A program made the position numbers and the translations under genes. Shown piece after piece: positions 31,586 through 40,660 of a DNA stretch of 64,000 nucleotides. The DNA is from Vulcanimicrobiota bacterium (lineage in GTDB: Bacteria > Vulcanimicrobiota > Vulcanimicrobiia > Vulcanimicrobiales > Vulcanimicrobiaceae). Location of the stretch: positions 1 through 64,000 of the forward strand of contig DAIDGX010000018.1 of NCBI GenBank assembly GCA_027452165.1, given 5' to 3'. Numbering within the stretch: the stretch's first letter is position 1; the number at the start of each line of letters is the position of its first letter. Below the pieces are notes generated by a model that was not told the origin of the DNA, made no database searches, and worked only from the letters and a program-made list of their open reading frames with translations.

Positions 31586-32961
31586 AGATACCATTCGGCG
31601 CGGCCGTTGCGGCAACCGGTGCGGCGGTATTCGGCTACGAACGCGCGCCTGCGGCGTTGCGTGTGGTGACCGACACGCGATCGTTGCAGCCCGGTGATAC
31701 GTTCCTGGCGCTGCGCGGCGAGAACTTCGACGGGCATCTCTTCGTCAGCGAAGCGGTGGCGAAGGGCGCGGTTGCGGTGATCGTCGATGACTCCGATGCG
31801 CGCCCGCCTTCGCGCGCCACGCTCGTGGTCCACGACACACTCCAAGCGTATCTGGCACTCGCCGGGGAGGCGCGTAGCCGATTTCGCGGGCGGGTGCTCG
31901 CCGTTACGGGAAGCGCGGGGAAAACGACGACGAAGGTGCTCGCCGCGCAATTGCTCGCGCTCCGGTATGGCGCCCGCGTGCTCGTCGCGCCTGCCAACGA
32001 GAACAACGAAATCGGCGTGAGCAAGTTGTTGCTCAACGCCGAGAACGACGAGCACGATGTGATCGTTGCCGAGATGGGCGCGCGTCATTACGGCGACATC
32101 GTGACACTCGTGGCCGCCGTCAAACCGCATCTGGGGATCCTCACGAACGTGGGCGACGCGCATCTCGAAATCATGGGCTCGCGCGAGCGCCTCGAGGAAA
32201 CGAAATGGGGGCTTTTCGCGGGCGGTGCGCGCGCGATATTGAACGCGGGTGACGAAGCCTCAATTCGGCGCGCGCCCGCGCTCGATGCGTCCCCGCATTG
32301 GTTCTTCGCCGGCGAGTCACCGCAGCATCCACCAACGCACAGGCGTGTCACCGCCCTGATCGGTACCGGCAGTTTGCTTGAGATCGACGGAGCGCACGAA
32401 CGCGCGTACCAGGTGGACGTGCGCCTCCCGGGCTTGCACAACCGCGCGAATCTAGCGGCGGCGATCGCTGCCGCCGGCGCGCTCGACGTCGCCATCGAAA
32501 CGATCGTCGAGGCGATTCCGACGCTCGAATTGCCGCCGGGCCGCTACGAACGCCTTGCGCTCGCTAACGGCGTGGTGCTGATCTACGACGCCTACAACGC
32601 GAACGCGGCGGGAATGACGGCCGCACTCGACGCGTTTGCTCGCGAGCAGGCGACTCACCGCATCGCCGTGCTTGGTAGCATGGCAGAGCTCGGCGAGCAA
32701 GCGGCCGAATTGCATGCGCTCGTCGGCGCGCACGCCGCTGCGACCAAGGTCGATACGATGCTCGTGGGCGGCGAATTTGCCGCGGAACTTGCGAACGGCG
32801 CCATGCGCGCAGGTTTCCCCTCGGAGCGCATCGTGCCGTTCGCGACGAATGCTCAGGCAGCGCAATGGGTCCGAGAGCACGCGCGCGCCGGTGACGTGGT
32901 GCTCCTCAAGGGATCGCGCAGATATCGACTCGAGGAAATCGTTCAGGAGCTCACACCGTGA
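31582..32961 (+). CDS. murF: UDP-MurNAc-tripeptide:D-Ala-D-Ala ligase
   Basis: 459 residues, adds the D-Ala-D-Ala dipeptide made by Ddl to the UDP-MurNAc tripeptide in the cytoplasm. N-terminal VTDTRSLQPGDTFLALRGENFDGH, ATPase P-loop TGSAGKTTTK near 112, NENNEIGVSKLLL and the strand VIVAEMGARHYGDI are all typical. Next come ILTNVGDAHLE and, in the last domain, YDAYNANAAGMTAAL and AVLGSMAELGE. Overlaps murE upstream and a CofE-family gene downstream, each by 4 bases. Confidence 0.96.
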   Translation: MKIPFGAAVAATGAAVFGYERAPAALRVVTDTRSLQPGDTFLALRGENFDGHLFVSEAVAKGAVAVIVDDSDARPPSRATLVVHDTLQAYLALAGEARSRFRGRVLAVTGSAGKTTTKVLAAQLLALRYGARVLVAPANENNEIGVSKLLLNAENDEHDVIVAEMGARHYGDIVTLVAAVKPHLGILTNVGDAHLEIMGSRERLEETKWGLFAGGARAILNAGDEASIRRAPALDASPHWFFAGESPQHPPTHRRVTALIGTGSLLEIDGAHERAYQVDVRLPGLHNRANLAAAIAAAGALDVAIETIVEAIPTLELPPGRYERLALANGVVLIYDAYNANAAGMTAALDAFAREQATHRIAVLGSMAELGEQAAELHALVGAHAAATKVDTMLVGGEFAAELANGAMRAGFPSERIVPFATNAQAAQWVREHARAGDVVLLKGSRRYRLEEIVQELTP

Positions 32962-33662
32962 CACGCGCGCTCGCCGTTACCCGCCCCGACGTTCCCACCG
33001 GCGTCATCGCCATTCCGGTGCGCACGCGATTGGTGCATCGCGACGACGACTTGGTCGCTCTCGTTGCAGATGCCGTACACGGCATCGCGCGCACCGGCGA
33101 CGTGCTTGCGATCTCCGAAACTGCCGTTGCGATCGCACAAGGCGAATTCGTGCCGGCCGAATACGTGCGACCATCGCGCCTAGCCTATACACTTGCACGG
33201 CGAGCCGGTGCACTCGCCACGATCAACCAGCCGGAGTCGCTGCAACTCGTCATCGATCAGGTTGGGCCGTGGCGCGTCCTCTATGCCGCGGCGATGCACG
33301 TGCTCGGACGCCTGCGCGGCAAACGCGGCGTATTCTATGAGATCATGGGTGAAGCAATCACCGCGATCGACGGCTACACGGGAACGCTTCCGCCCTACGA
33401 GCGCGCGATCGTCTTTGCACCGCGCGATCCCGATGCATTTTGCGAGTCGGTGCGCGAACGCAGCGGGATCGACTGCGCGGTCGTCGATGCGAACGACCTG
33501 GAGAAAGCCAAGGTGCTTGGCGCATCGCGGCCGGTCGATCGCGCCGCAGTCGAGAGCGCGTTGCTCGACAACCCGCACGGCAATGCCGATGAACAGACGC
33601 CGATCGTCGTGCTGAAGTGGCGCGGCGAGGGTGCAAACCCGCTTGTGGGGAGCGTGGCATGA
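32958..33662 (+). CDS. CofE/FbiB-family (F420-0:gamma-glutamyl ligase-like) protein within the dcw cluster
   Basis: 234 residues resembling the CofE fold: an opening beta strand IPVRTRLVHRDDDLVALVADAV, then GIARTGDVLAISETAVAIAQGEFVP, the classic strand-helix in which CofE reads 'GDVLVVAQKIVSKAEGR'. The family joins glutamate to coenzyme F420-0 by a GTP-dependent amide ligation. The C-terminal half (YERAIVFAPRDPDAFCESVRERSGIDCAVVDANDL) also fits. It is wedged between murF and mraY with 4-base overlaps on both sides, so it is part of the cell-wall operon. Its substrate may therefore be a wall precursor rather than F420; no other F420 gene is present here. Confidence 0.7.
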   Translation: MTRALAVTRPDVPTGVIAIPVRTRLVHRDDDLVALVADAVHGIARTGDVLAISETAVAIAQGEFVPAEYVRPSRLAYTLARRAGALATINQPESLQLVIDQVGPWRVLYAAAMHVLGRLRGKRGVFYEIMGEAITAIDGYTGTLPPYERAIVFAPRDPDAFCESVRERSGIDCAVVDANDLEKAKVLGASRPVDRAAVESALLDNPHGNADEQTPIVVLKWRGEGANPLVGSVA

Positions 33663-34663
33663 CCGGGCTGATCTACTTTGACCGCGTGCCGTTCGGCCGC
33701 GACCTTTTGGAGATGATCGCCGCGTGCGTGGGTGCGGGATTGGTGATCGTGCTTCTTGGCGGCGCGATCGTATTGCCGTTGTTGCGGCGATTCCAATTCC
33801 GTCAAACGGCGTACGAAGACGCACCGGAGACCCATCAGAAGAAGACGGGTACGCCGACGATGGGCGGGTTACTCTTCGTGCTTGCGATGCTGCCGATGTA
33901 CACGAGCTGGGGCGTGCCGTTCGTCGGCGAGATGCTCGCGCTCGTCGGCCTGTGTGCCCTTGTCGGCTTTATCGACGACATTCTCGGAATCACGCGCGGA
34001 CGGAACCTGGGCTTGCGCGCGCGTACGAAATACCTTGCGACAGCGCTCGTTGCGATCGTATTCTTGCGTGCGGCCGACAATTCGTACGGCTTCTTCCCGC
34101 GCGACGTGATCTTCCATGCCGGAACCTACGCGCTGATGGTGCCGCATTGGCTGTGGCTGTTGCTCGGAATTCTCGCCGTGACCGGAACGATTCACGCGGT
34201 GAACCTGACCGACGGACTCGACGGGCTCGCGACCGGAACGATGATTCCTCCGCTCGTGGTGCTTGCCGGTGTCGGCTTCTCGATGCCGCTCTCCGCTCCG
34301 ACCGAAGCGGCGCTCTTGGGCATCGGTGCGTGCATCGGCTTTCTCGTGTTCAACCGGCATCCGGCGAAGATGTTCATGGGCGATACCGGATCGCTTGCGC
34401 TCGGCGCGTTGCTCTCCGGCGTCGCCATTCTCGAGGGTGAGATGCTGCTGCTGCTCTTGATCGGCGGGGTCTTCGTGGCCGAGGCGCTCTCGGTGATTCT
34501 CCAGGTGGGCTACTTCAAGGCGACGGGCGGCAAACGGATATTCCGCATGAGCCCGCTCCATCATCACTTCGAACTCGGCGGAATGCGCGAGACCGCCGTT
34601 ACTACCATGTTCTGGATTGCGTCGTGCGTACTCGCGTTGCTCGGCGCGGTGATCGTGCGATGA
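33659..34663 (+). CDS. mraY: Phospho-N-acetylmuramoyl-pentapeptide transferase
   Basis: 334 residues, a ten-helix membrane enzyme that transfers phospho-MurNAc-pentapeptide to undecaprenyl phosphate, making lipid I. Signatures: HQKKTGTPTMGGLLF, LVGFIDDILGI with the DD metal pair, HAVNLTDGLDGLATGT, the MFMGDTGSLALGALL motif, and MSPLHHHFEL near the C-terminus. It is somewhat shorter than the 360 residues of E. coli. ATG 33659 overlaps the preceding stop (ATGA); a longer in-frame start would run into the CofE-like gene. Its stop overlaps the murD start. Confidence 0.95.
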   Translation: MTGLIYFDRVPFGRDLLEMIAACVGAGLVIVLLGGAIVLPLLRRFQFRQTAYEDAPETHQKKTGTPTMGGLLFVLAMLPMYTSWGVPFVGEMLALVGLCALVGFIDDILGITRGRNLGLRARTKYLATALVAIVFLRAADNSYGFFPRDVIFHAGTYALMVPHWLWLLLGILAVTGTIHAVNLTDGLDGLATGTMIPPLVVLAGVGFSMPLSAPTEAALLGIGACIGFLVFNRHPAKMFMGDTGSLALGALLSGVAILEGEMLLLLLIGGVFVAEALSVILQVGYFKATGGKRIFRMSPLHHHFELGGMRETAVTTMFWIASCVLALLGAVIVR

Positions 34664-36060
34664 GCGATTTTACCTTCGATACCCAAGCGACCGTGCTCGT
34701 CATTGGCCTCGGCAAGAGCGGCTTGGCCGTTGCCGAGGTGCTGCGCGCACGCGGAGCGATCGTGTACGCTACCGACGAAAAGCCGCGCGACGAGATTCCC
34801 GGCGCGATCGCGGCGGTCGAGACGTTTGGTGCGCGCTTCGTAGCGCCTGAGGAAATCGCCGGCGTCGCCGCCTCGCTGAGCTCGGCAATTCTGTCGCCCG
34901 GTGTGCCGCTCACCTCGCCGGTAGTGCGCTCGGTGCAACGTGCGAACGTTCCGGTGCTGGGCGAGATTGAGCTTGCGTTCCGGCTGTGCAAGGCGCCGGT
35001 GATCGCGGTGACCGGAACCAAAGGGAAATCGACCACGACCGCGCTGATCGGACATCTGCTGCGGGCGTGCGGACGTTCGGTGCACGTGGGCGGCAACATC
35101 GGCAACCCGCTCATCAAGGAAGTTCTAAACCTCACCGCCGCCGATTGGGTGGTTGCCGAGGTTTCGTCGTTCCAACTCGAGACGATACGTGCGTTCAAAC
35201 CACGTGTGTCGGTGCTGTTGAACCTCGCGCCGGATCACCTCGACCGCTATCATTCGATGGACGAGTATGCCGAAGCGAAATTCCGCATCTTCGCCAATCA
35301 AGCCCCGAGCGACTTTTTCGTGGGCAACCTCGACGATACGCGCATCGCCGCGCTCGACGTCGAACTCGGTGAGCCGCGCATGCGCGCACGCCAGGTATGG
35401 TTTACGCTCGGCACGCGCCACGATAACGCCACCATCTATCTGCGCGACGATGCGATCATCTATGCGCCGATCGCCGGCGACCCGCGTCCGGTTACGGTGT
35501 TGCACCGCAGCGATATTCCGCTCGCGGGCGAGCATAACGTGCAAAATGTGATGGCCGCCCTGCTCGCGGCGCTCGCGGTGGGCTGCGACGTCGAGCCGCT
35601 GCGCGCGGCGGTGCGCACGTTCCGCCCGATGCCGCATCGCCTCGAGCCCGTTGCCGAGATCGACGGTGTGCTGTACGTTGACGATTCGAAATCGACGAAT
35701 CCAGGCTCGGTCGTTGCCGCGTTGCACGCATACGAGCGCCCGGTCGTGTTGATCGCGGGCGGCCGTTCGAAGGGGACCGGATTTGCCGAACTATCCGAGG
35801 CGCTAAGCGCGCGTGCAAAGGCACTCGTCGTCATCGGCGAAGCGGCCGGCGAGATCGCCGCGCACGCGGGCGAGGTGCACACCGAACGAGCCGGATCGAT
35901 GGAAGAGGCGGTGACGACGGCGCGCGCGCTCGCGTCGCCGGGCGACGTCGTGCTGCTCTCGCCGGGTTGTGCGTCGTTCGACATGTTCCGTTCCGCCGAA
36001 CATCGCGGTGAATGTTTTGCGGCTGCCGTCAACGCGTTGCGGGAGACCGCGGGTGCGTAA
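34660..36060 (+). CDS. murD: UDP-MurNAc-L-alanine:D-glutamate ligase
   Basis: 466 residues. N-terminal Rossmann-like domain with TVLVIGLGKSGLA, ATPase domain with P-loop TGTKGKSTTTALIG (near 122), the GGNIGNPL and VVAEVSSFQLE motifs that are specific to MurD, LAPDHLDRYHSM, and the C-terminal MPHRLEPVAEIDGVLYVDDSKSTNPGSV. It adds D-glutamate to UDP-MurNAc-L-alanine. ATG 34660 overlaps the mraY TGA. It overlaps the next gene, ftsW, by 8 bases. Confidence 0.96.
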   Translation: MSDFTFDTQATVLVIGLGKSGLAVAEVLRARGAIVYATDEKPRDEIPGAIAAVETFGARFVAPEEIAGVAASLSSAILSPGVPLTSPVVRSVQRANVPVLGEIELAFRLCKAPVIAVTGTKGKSTTTALIGHLLRACGRSVHVGGNIGNPLIKEVLNLTAADWVVAEVSSFQLETIRAFKPRVSVLLNLAPDHLDRYHSMDEYAEAKFRIFANQAPSDFFVGNLDDTRIAALDVELGEPRMRARQVWFTLGTRHDNATIYLRDDAIIYAPIAGDPRPVTVLHRSDIPLAGEHNVQNVMAALLAALAVGCDVEPLRAAVRTFRPMPHRLEPVAEIDGVLYVDDSKSTNPGSVVAALHAYERPVVLIAGGRSKGTGFAELSEALSARAKALVVIGEAAGEIAAHAGEVHTERAGSMEEAVTTARALASPGDVVLLSPGCASFDMFRSAEHRGECFAAAVNALRETAGA

Positions 36061-37216
36061 CGCACAGCGCATCGAGCGGCCACGTCTAGACGAGCGCGAG
36101 CGCACGGGACCCCGCGCGTTCGTCGCCATACCGCCCGATACGGTGCTCTTCACCGTCGTGGCGGCGCTCGTGGGCATCGGCCTCGTCATGATCTTCTCGG
36201 CTTCCAGTGCAACGGCGTATGCCGAGCACCACGACGTCGCGTTCTACGTGAAGCGCCAATTCATGTGGCTCGTGGTGGGCCTTGGCGTAGCCTATGTGGC
36301 GTATCGCATGGAGTATCAGCGACTACGCCGGGCCGCTCCGTATCTGCTCGCGGCCTCGATGTTCGCGCTGCTTGCCGTGCTCGTGCCGCATGTCGGCATC
36401 TCGGTGAACGGGGCGCGGCGGTGGATCGGCGTTTCTGCGCTCAGCTTGCAGCCGTCGGAGTTTGCGAAACTCGCGCTCGTGATCTATCTCGCGGCGATGC
36501 TGGCATCGCGTGGTGAACGGATCACCTCGCTTGTCAAGGGCCTCATACCACTATGCGTACCGGTATTTTTGTGTGCGCTGCTCGTGCTCAAAGAGCCCGA
36601 TATGGGAACGGCAAGCCTCTATGTGATGCTGGCATTTGCGATGTTCTTCGCCGCGGGCGCTCGCATTCCACACATGCTCGCGGTCATTCTCTCGACGCTT
36701 CCGGTCGCGGTGATCTCGATCGTGGCGAGTCCGTACAAGCGCGCGCGCATCTTTGCCTTTATCGATCCCTGGAAGGACCCGCTCAACACCGGCTTTCACA
36801 TCGTGCAGTCGTTGCTCGCACTCGGCAGCGGCGGAATATTCGGCGTTGGGCTGGGCGCGTCGCGTTCGAAGTTCTTTTATCTCCCCGAACAGTATACCGA
36901 CTTCATCTTTTCGATCCTGGGTGAAGAGCTTGGCTTGATCGGCGCGCTGGTCGTGGTGGCGCTTTTCGTCGTGCTCGCGTATCGCGCCGTGCGAATCGCG
37001 ATGGAAGCACCCGACCGCTTTGGTTTCTTCCTCGCGGTTGGATGCGCGTCGCTCATCGTCATTCAGGCCTTCATCAACATCGGCGTGGTTACGTCGTCGT
37101 GGCCGGTGACAGGTGTTCCGCTACCCTTCATCTCGTTTGGCGGAAGCTCGCTCATCGTCAATCTGACAGCCGTCGCCTTGATCCTCAACGTCGGCCGCCA
37201 TCGTAAAGTCCATTGA
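36053..37216 (+). CDS. ftsW: Septal SEDS peptidoglycan glycosyltransferase FtsW
   Basis: 387 residues with about ten membrane helices. FtsW polymerises lipid II at the septum together with the FtsI transpeptidase. Typical segments: MIFSASSATAYAEHHDVAFYVKRQ, the conserved acidic loop VNGARRWIGVSALSLQPSEFAKLALVIYLA, LKEPDMGTASLYV, and the SEDS signature near the end, GVPLPFISFGGSSLIVNL. I chose GTG 36053, which overlaps the end of murD by 8 bases and is followed by a basic cytoplasmic tail. The TGA overlaps the TTG start of murG. Confidence 0.95.
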   Translation: MRNAQRIERPRLDERERTGPRAFVAIPPDTVLFTVVAALVGIGLVMIFSASSATAYAEHHDVAFYVKRQFMWLVVGLGVAYVAYRMEYQRLRRAAPYLLAASMFALLAVLVPHVGISVNGARRWIGVSALSLQPSEFAKLALVIYLAAMLASRGERITSLVKGLIPLCVPVFLCALLVLKEPDMGTASLYVMLAFAMFFAAGARIPHMLAVILSTLPVAVISIVASPYKRARIFAFIDPWKDPLNTGFHIVQSLLALGSGGIFGVGLGASRSKFFYLPEQYTDFIFSILGEELGLIGALVVVALFVVLAYRAVRIAMEAPDRFGFFLAVGCASLIVIQAFINIGVVTSSWPVTGVPLPFISFGGSSLIVNLTAVALILNVGRHRKVH

Positions 37217-38325
37217 ACGTCCTGTTCGCGGGCGGTGGAACCGGCGGGCATCTCTATCCGGCGATCGCCATAGCCGATGCATTACAGGCGCGCGACGGCG
37301 CGAACGTACTCTTTGTCGGTACGGCCGATCGCATCGAATCGACGATCGTGCCGAAGGCCGGGTACCCACTTGCCACCGTGCCGAGCCGTCCGCTCACGCG
37401 TACGATCTCGTTCGAGCTTTTGCGCACGGTGCTTGCCAACGCACGCGGTACGTTTGCAGCGCTTCGCGTGATCTCGCGCGCGAAACCCGATATTGTCATC
37501 GCGACGGGTGGATACGTGTGTTTTCCGGTGGTGCTTGCGGCGCGAATCCTACGCGCGCTGCGGCGTACGCGCGCACCGATCGCGCTCCTGGAACCGAATG
37601 CGCGCCCCGGTCTCACGAACCGGCTGCTCGCGCCGCTCGTCGATGAGATATGGGGAGCGTTCGCGGACGGGGACGCGCGCTTTGCCGGACGCTACGTGCA
37701 CACCGGTATTCCGGTGCGCGCCGGACTTCGGGCGCTGCCGTCGCGGGAGGAGGCCAAAGCGCGGCTTGGGCTCGCGCTCGCGCGCCGCACGCTGCTCGCG
37801 ATGGGCGGAAGCCAGGGTGCGCGTTCGATCAACGATGCGTTGACGGCGCTGCTGCGTGGTGCTGGACTTCCCGAGGGCTGGCAACTGCTCCACGTGACGG
37901 GCGAGCACGAGTACGATCGCGTTCGCCGCGCGCTCGAGCGTGACGAAGGTGCGGTACGCCCCTACCTGCACGACATGACCGACGCGTTTGCCGCGGCGGA
38001 TCTGGTGCTCGCGCGGGCTGGAGCATCGACGCTTGGCGAACTCGTGGCCACCGGCCGGCCGGCGATCCTCGTGCCCTACCCGCACGCGGCCGACGATCAT
38101 CAGCGCGCGAACGCGGAGCGGATGGCGCAGGCCGGTGCGGCGCTCGTGCTCGACGATCGTGACTTGGCGGCGGGGCGATTGCGCCTCACCCTCGACGAAG
38201 CAACGGCGCCTGCCCGTTTGGCGGCGCTCGAAGGCGCCGCTCGGCGCATGCGGGCCGCCGATCCCATTGCGACTATTCTCGCCCGGATTGACGCGCTCGT
38301 GGCGCGAAAGAGCGCATCGTCATGA
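37213..38325 (+). CDS. murG: Lipid II synthase MurG (GlcNAc transferase)
   Basis: 370 residues, a peripheral GT-B glycosyltransferase that adds GlcNAc from UDP-GlcNAc to lipid I. N-terminal LFAGGGTGGHLYPAIAIADAL is the glycine-rich loop of MurG; VIATGGYVCFPVVLAA, LLEPNARPGLTNRLL (usually NAVPGLTNR), AMGGSQGARSIND, DMTDAFAAADLVLARAGASTLGEL and LVPYPHAADDHQRANAERM follow in the usual order. The start is TTG 37213, inside the ftsW stop (TTGA). murC follows with a 4-base overlap. Confidence 0.95.
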   Translation: MNVLFAGGGTGGHLYPAIAIADALQARDGANVLFVGTADRIESTIVPKAGYPLATVPSRPLTRTISFELLRTVLANARGTFAALRVISRAKPDIVIATGGYVCFPVVLAARILRALRRTRAPIALLEPNARPGLTNRLLAPLVDEIWGAFADGDARFAGRYVHTGIPVRAGLRALPSREEAKARLGLALARRTLLAMGGSQGARSINDALTALLRGAGLPEGWQLLHVTGEHEYDRVRRALERDEGAVRPYLHDMTDAFAAADLVLARAGASTLGELVATGRPAILVPYPHAADDHQRANAERMAQAGAALVLDDRDLAAGRLRLTLDEATAPARLAALEGAARRMRAADPIATILARIDALVARKSASS

Positions 38326-39698
38326 AAGGCTCCACGACGTGGCACTTCGTCGGTATCGGCGGCATCGGGATGAGCGCGATCGCGCGCATCCTGCTCGCGC
38401 GCGGCGAACGCGTCTCGGGGTCCGACGTACGCGAGACGCCGCTCGTGCTGCGCTTGCGCGACGAGGGCGCGACGATTACGATCGGCCACGACGCGGCCAA
38501 CGTGGCCGGCGCGACGGCGGTCGTGGTGAGCTCGGCGATCGATCGGCGTAATCCCGAGTACGTCGCCGCGCAGCGGGCCGGTATTCCGGTACTGCATCGC
38601 GGCGAACTGCTCGCGCGTTTGGTCGCGGAGCGTGCCGGCATCGCGGTCTGCGGCACGCATGGGAAGACAACGAGCACGTCGATGGTGCATACGGCGCTAC
38701 GCGCCGGGAACATCGATGCAAGCCTGGTGCTCGGAGGCATCGACGGCGTACTTGGCACGAACGCGCATGATGGAAGCTCGCCGTGGTTTGTGACCGAGGC
38801 CGATGAATCCGACGGATCGTTTGCGCTGCTCGACCCGCGCATTGCAATTGTCACCAATATCGAGAACGATCATCTCAAGAGCGACGACGAACTTCCGCAG
38901 TTGGTGCGCGCGTTCGACGAGTTCTTAGCTAAACTCCCGGTCGACGGTGTCGCGGTGATCGGCGTCGATGACGCGCTTGCGGCATCGCTCGCCGATCGTC
39001 CACGCGCGGCACGCACGGTGACGTTCGGATTCGGCCCGCGCGCCGACCTGCGCGCGAGCTCAATGCGCTGTGACGGTCTCGGCATGTCGTTCGACGTACT
39101 CGCAGGCGGCGTGTGTTTGGGAACGATCGAACTTGGCGTACCTGGCGCGATCAACGTGGCGAATGCGCTCGCCGCGATCGCGGTCGCGCGCGCGCTCGAG
39201 GTTCCCTTTGCGCGCATCGCCGATGGGTTGCGTGCTTTTCGCGCGGTGCGTCGCCGTTTCGATATCCTTACGCGTGGCGAGCGCATGATCGTCGTCGATG
39301 ACTACGCCCATCATCCCACCGCCGTGCGCGCGACCATCGCCGCCGCGCGGCAATATCACCGTGGGCCGGTGATCGTGGCGTTTCAGCCGCACCGCTATTC
39401 GCGCACTGCATATCTTGCCCGCGATTTTGCCGACGCGCTACGAAATGCGGATTATGTGTACCTGACGGCGGTGTATGCCGCCTCGGAAGCGCCGATTCCG
39501 GGCGTGAGCGAGCGCTCGATCGGCGAGCCGCTTTCCGCGAGCGGAACGCGCGTGTCGTACGTGCCGCGCGTCGATGATTTGGAAGAGCGAATCTTCGACG
39601 AAGCGCCGCATGGGGCGCTGGTTCTCATGCTCGGCGCCGGGAATATTACCGACGTTGCGGCGCGTTTGGCGCGCCGCGTTGACGCTCTGCACGTATGA
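38322..39698 (+). CDS. murC: UDP-N-acetylmuramate:L-alanine ligase
   Basis: 458 residues. The first Mur ligase of the pathway, adding L-alanine to UDP-MurNAc. N-terminal WHFVGIGGIGMSAIARILL, P-loop CGTHGKTTSTSMV (near 110), FVTEADESDGSFALL (the EADESD motif specific to MurC), VTNIENDHL, and C-terminal VVDDYAHHPTAVRATIAAARQ with VAFQPHRYSRT. Length is typical. It overlaps murG and murB by 4 bases each, keeping the cluster translationally coupled. Confidence 0.96.
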   Translation: MKGSTTWHFVGIGGIGMSAIARILLARGERVSGSDVRETPLVLRLRDEGATITIGHDAANVAGATAVVVSSAIDRRNPEYVAAQRAGIPVLHRGELLARLVAERAGIAVCGTHGKTTSTSMVHTALRAGNIDASLVLGGIDGVLGTNAHDGSSPWFVTEADESDGSFALLDPRIAIVTNIENDHLKSDDELPQLVRAFDEFLAKLPVDGVAVIGVDDALAASLADRPRAARTVTFGFGPRADLRASSMRCDGLGMSFDVLAGGVCLGTIELGVPGAINVANALAAIAVARALEVPFARIADGLRAFRAVRRRFDILTRGERMIVVDDYAHHPTAVRATIAAARQYHRGPVIVAFQPHRYSRTAYLARDFADALRNADYVYLTAVYAASEAPIPGVSERSIGEPLSASGTRVSYVPRVDDLEERIFDEAPHGALVLMLGAGNITDVAARLARRVDALHV

Positions 39699-40660
39699 GC
39701 CTTACGACCGCGCAAGCCTGTGCATCGCTGCTGAACGACGGCGATCGCGATGCGCTGCGCGCGATCGCCGGCGCCCGCGCGCGTTTCGACGAGCCGCTTG
39801 CGCCGTACACCTCGTGGAAGATCGGCGGCCCGGCGGATGCGTTCGTAACGGTCGAACGTGAGTCGGAGCTTGCGGCTCTACTCGCGCATTGCTTCTGCCG
39901 CAGGCTGCCCTGGTTCGTTCTCGGGAGCGGAAGCAACGTGCTCGTCGGCGACGGCGGTATGCGCGGCGTCGTGGTGCGCCTGGCAGGCGAGTTCGCCGAG
40001 ATTCGCGCGCGCGTCGAGGGCGATCGCGTCATCGTGGAGGCGGGTGCCTCGGCCGGAATGGCCGCGCTCACCGCCAAGGCCGCATCGCTTGGAGCGATCG
40101 GGATCGGTTCGCTTGCGGGCATTCCGGGCACGGTGGGCGGCTCGCTACGCATGAATGCCGGTACCGATCGCGAGATGGGCGATTTCGTGCGCGAGGTCTG
40201 GGTGCAGAGCTCGACCAAGCCCGAGCCGCATGCGATCGCGGTGCAATACTATTACCGCCACACGACGCTCGCGCGTGACGCGGTGGTGGCGCGTGTGACC
40301 CTCGAGTTCGAGCGGGGTGACGCTAAGGTCGTGCGTGAGGAGATGCAAGCACGCCTCGTGCGACGCAAGGGCACGCAGCCCATCGCGTTGCCGAACGCGG
40401 GCTCGTGCTTTCGCAATCCCGAGGGCGACAAGGCCGCGCGACTGATCGAGGCGGCCGGCGCTAAGGGATGGCGGGTAGGCGGCGCGGAAGTCTCCCCCCT
40501 ACACGCCAACTTCATCAATAACGTCGGCGGTGCCACCGCAGCGGACGTCGCGAGTTTACTCGCGCGCGTTCGACGCGTGGTATTCGATCGTTTCGGCGTT
40601 GAGTTGCAGTTGGAAGTCCACCTTGTCGGCGTCTTCGTCGATGAAGCGCAATCGAGATGA
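39695..40660 (+). CDS. murB: UDP-N-acetylenolpyruvoylglucosamine reductase
   Basis: 321 residues, an FAD enzyme that reduces UDP-GlcNAc-enolpyruvate to UDP-MurNAc with NADPH. PYTSWKIGGPADAFV and LGSGSNVLVGDGGMRGVV are the FAD-binding motifs; GIPGTVGGSLRMNAGT is followed by a YYYRHTTL motif, PNAGSCFRNPEGDKAARLIEAAG with the catalytic Ser, and the HANFINN segment near the end. It belongs to the shorter type seen in Firmicutes and many other phyla. Start overlaps the murC stop; ddl follows with a 4-base overlap. Confidence 0.95.
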   Translation: MSLTTAQACASLLNDGDRDALRAIAGARARFDEPLAPYTSWKIGGPADAFVTVERESELAALLAHCFCRRLPWFVLGSGSNVLVGDGGMRGVVVRLAGEFAEIRARVEGDRVIVEAGASAGMAALTAKAASLGAIGIGSLAGIPGTVGGSLRMNAGTDREMGDFVREVWVQSSTKPEPHAIAVQYYYRHTTLARDAVVARVTLEFERGDAKVVREEMQARLVRRKGTQPIALPNAGSCFRNPEGDKAARLIEAAGAKGWRVGGAEVSPLHANFINNVGGATAADVASLLARVRRVVFDRFGVELQLEVHLVGVFVDEAQSR

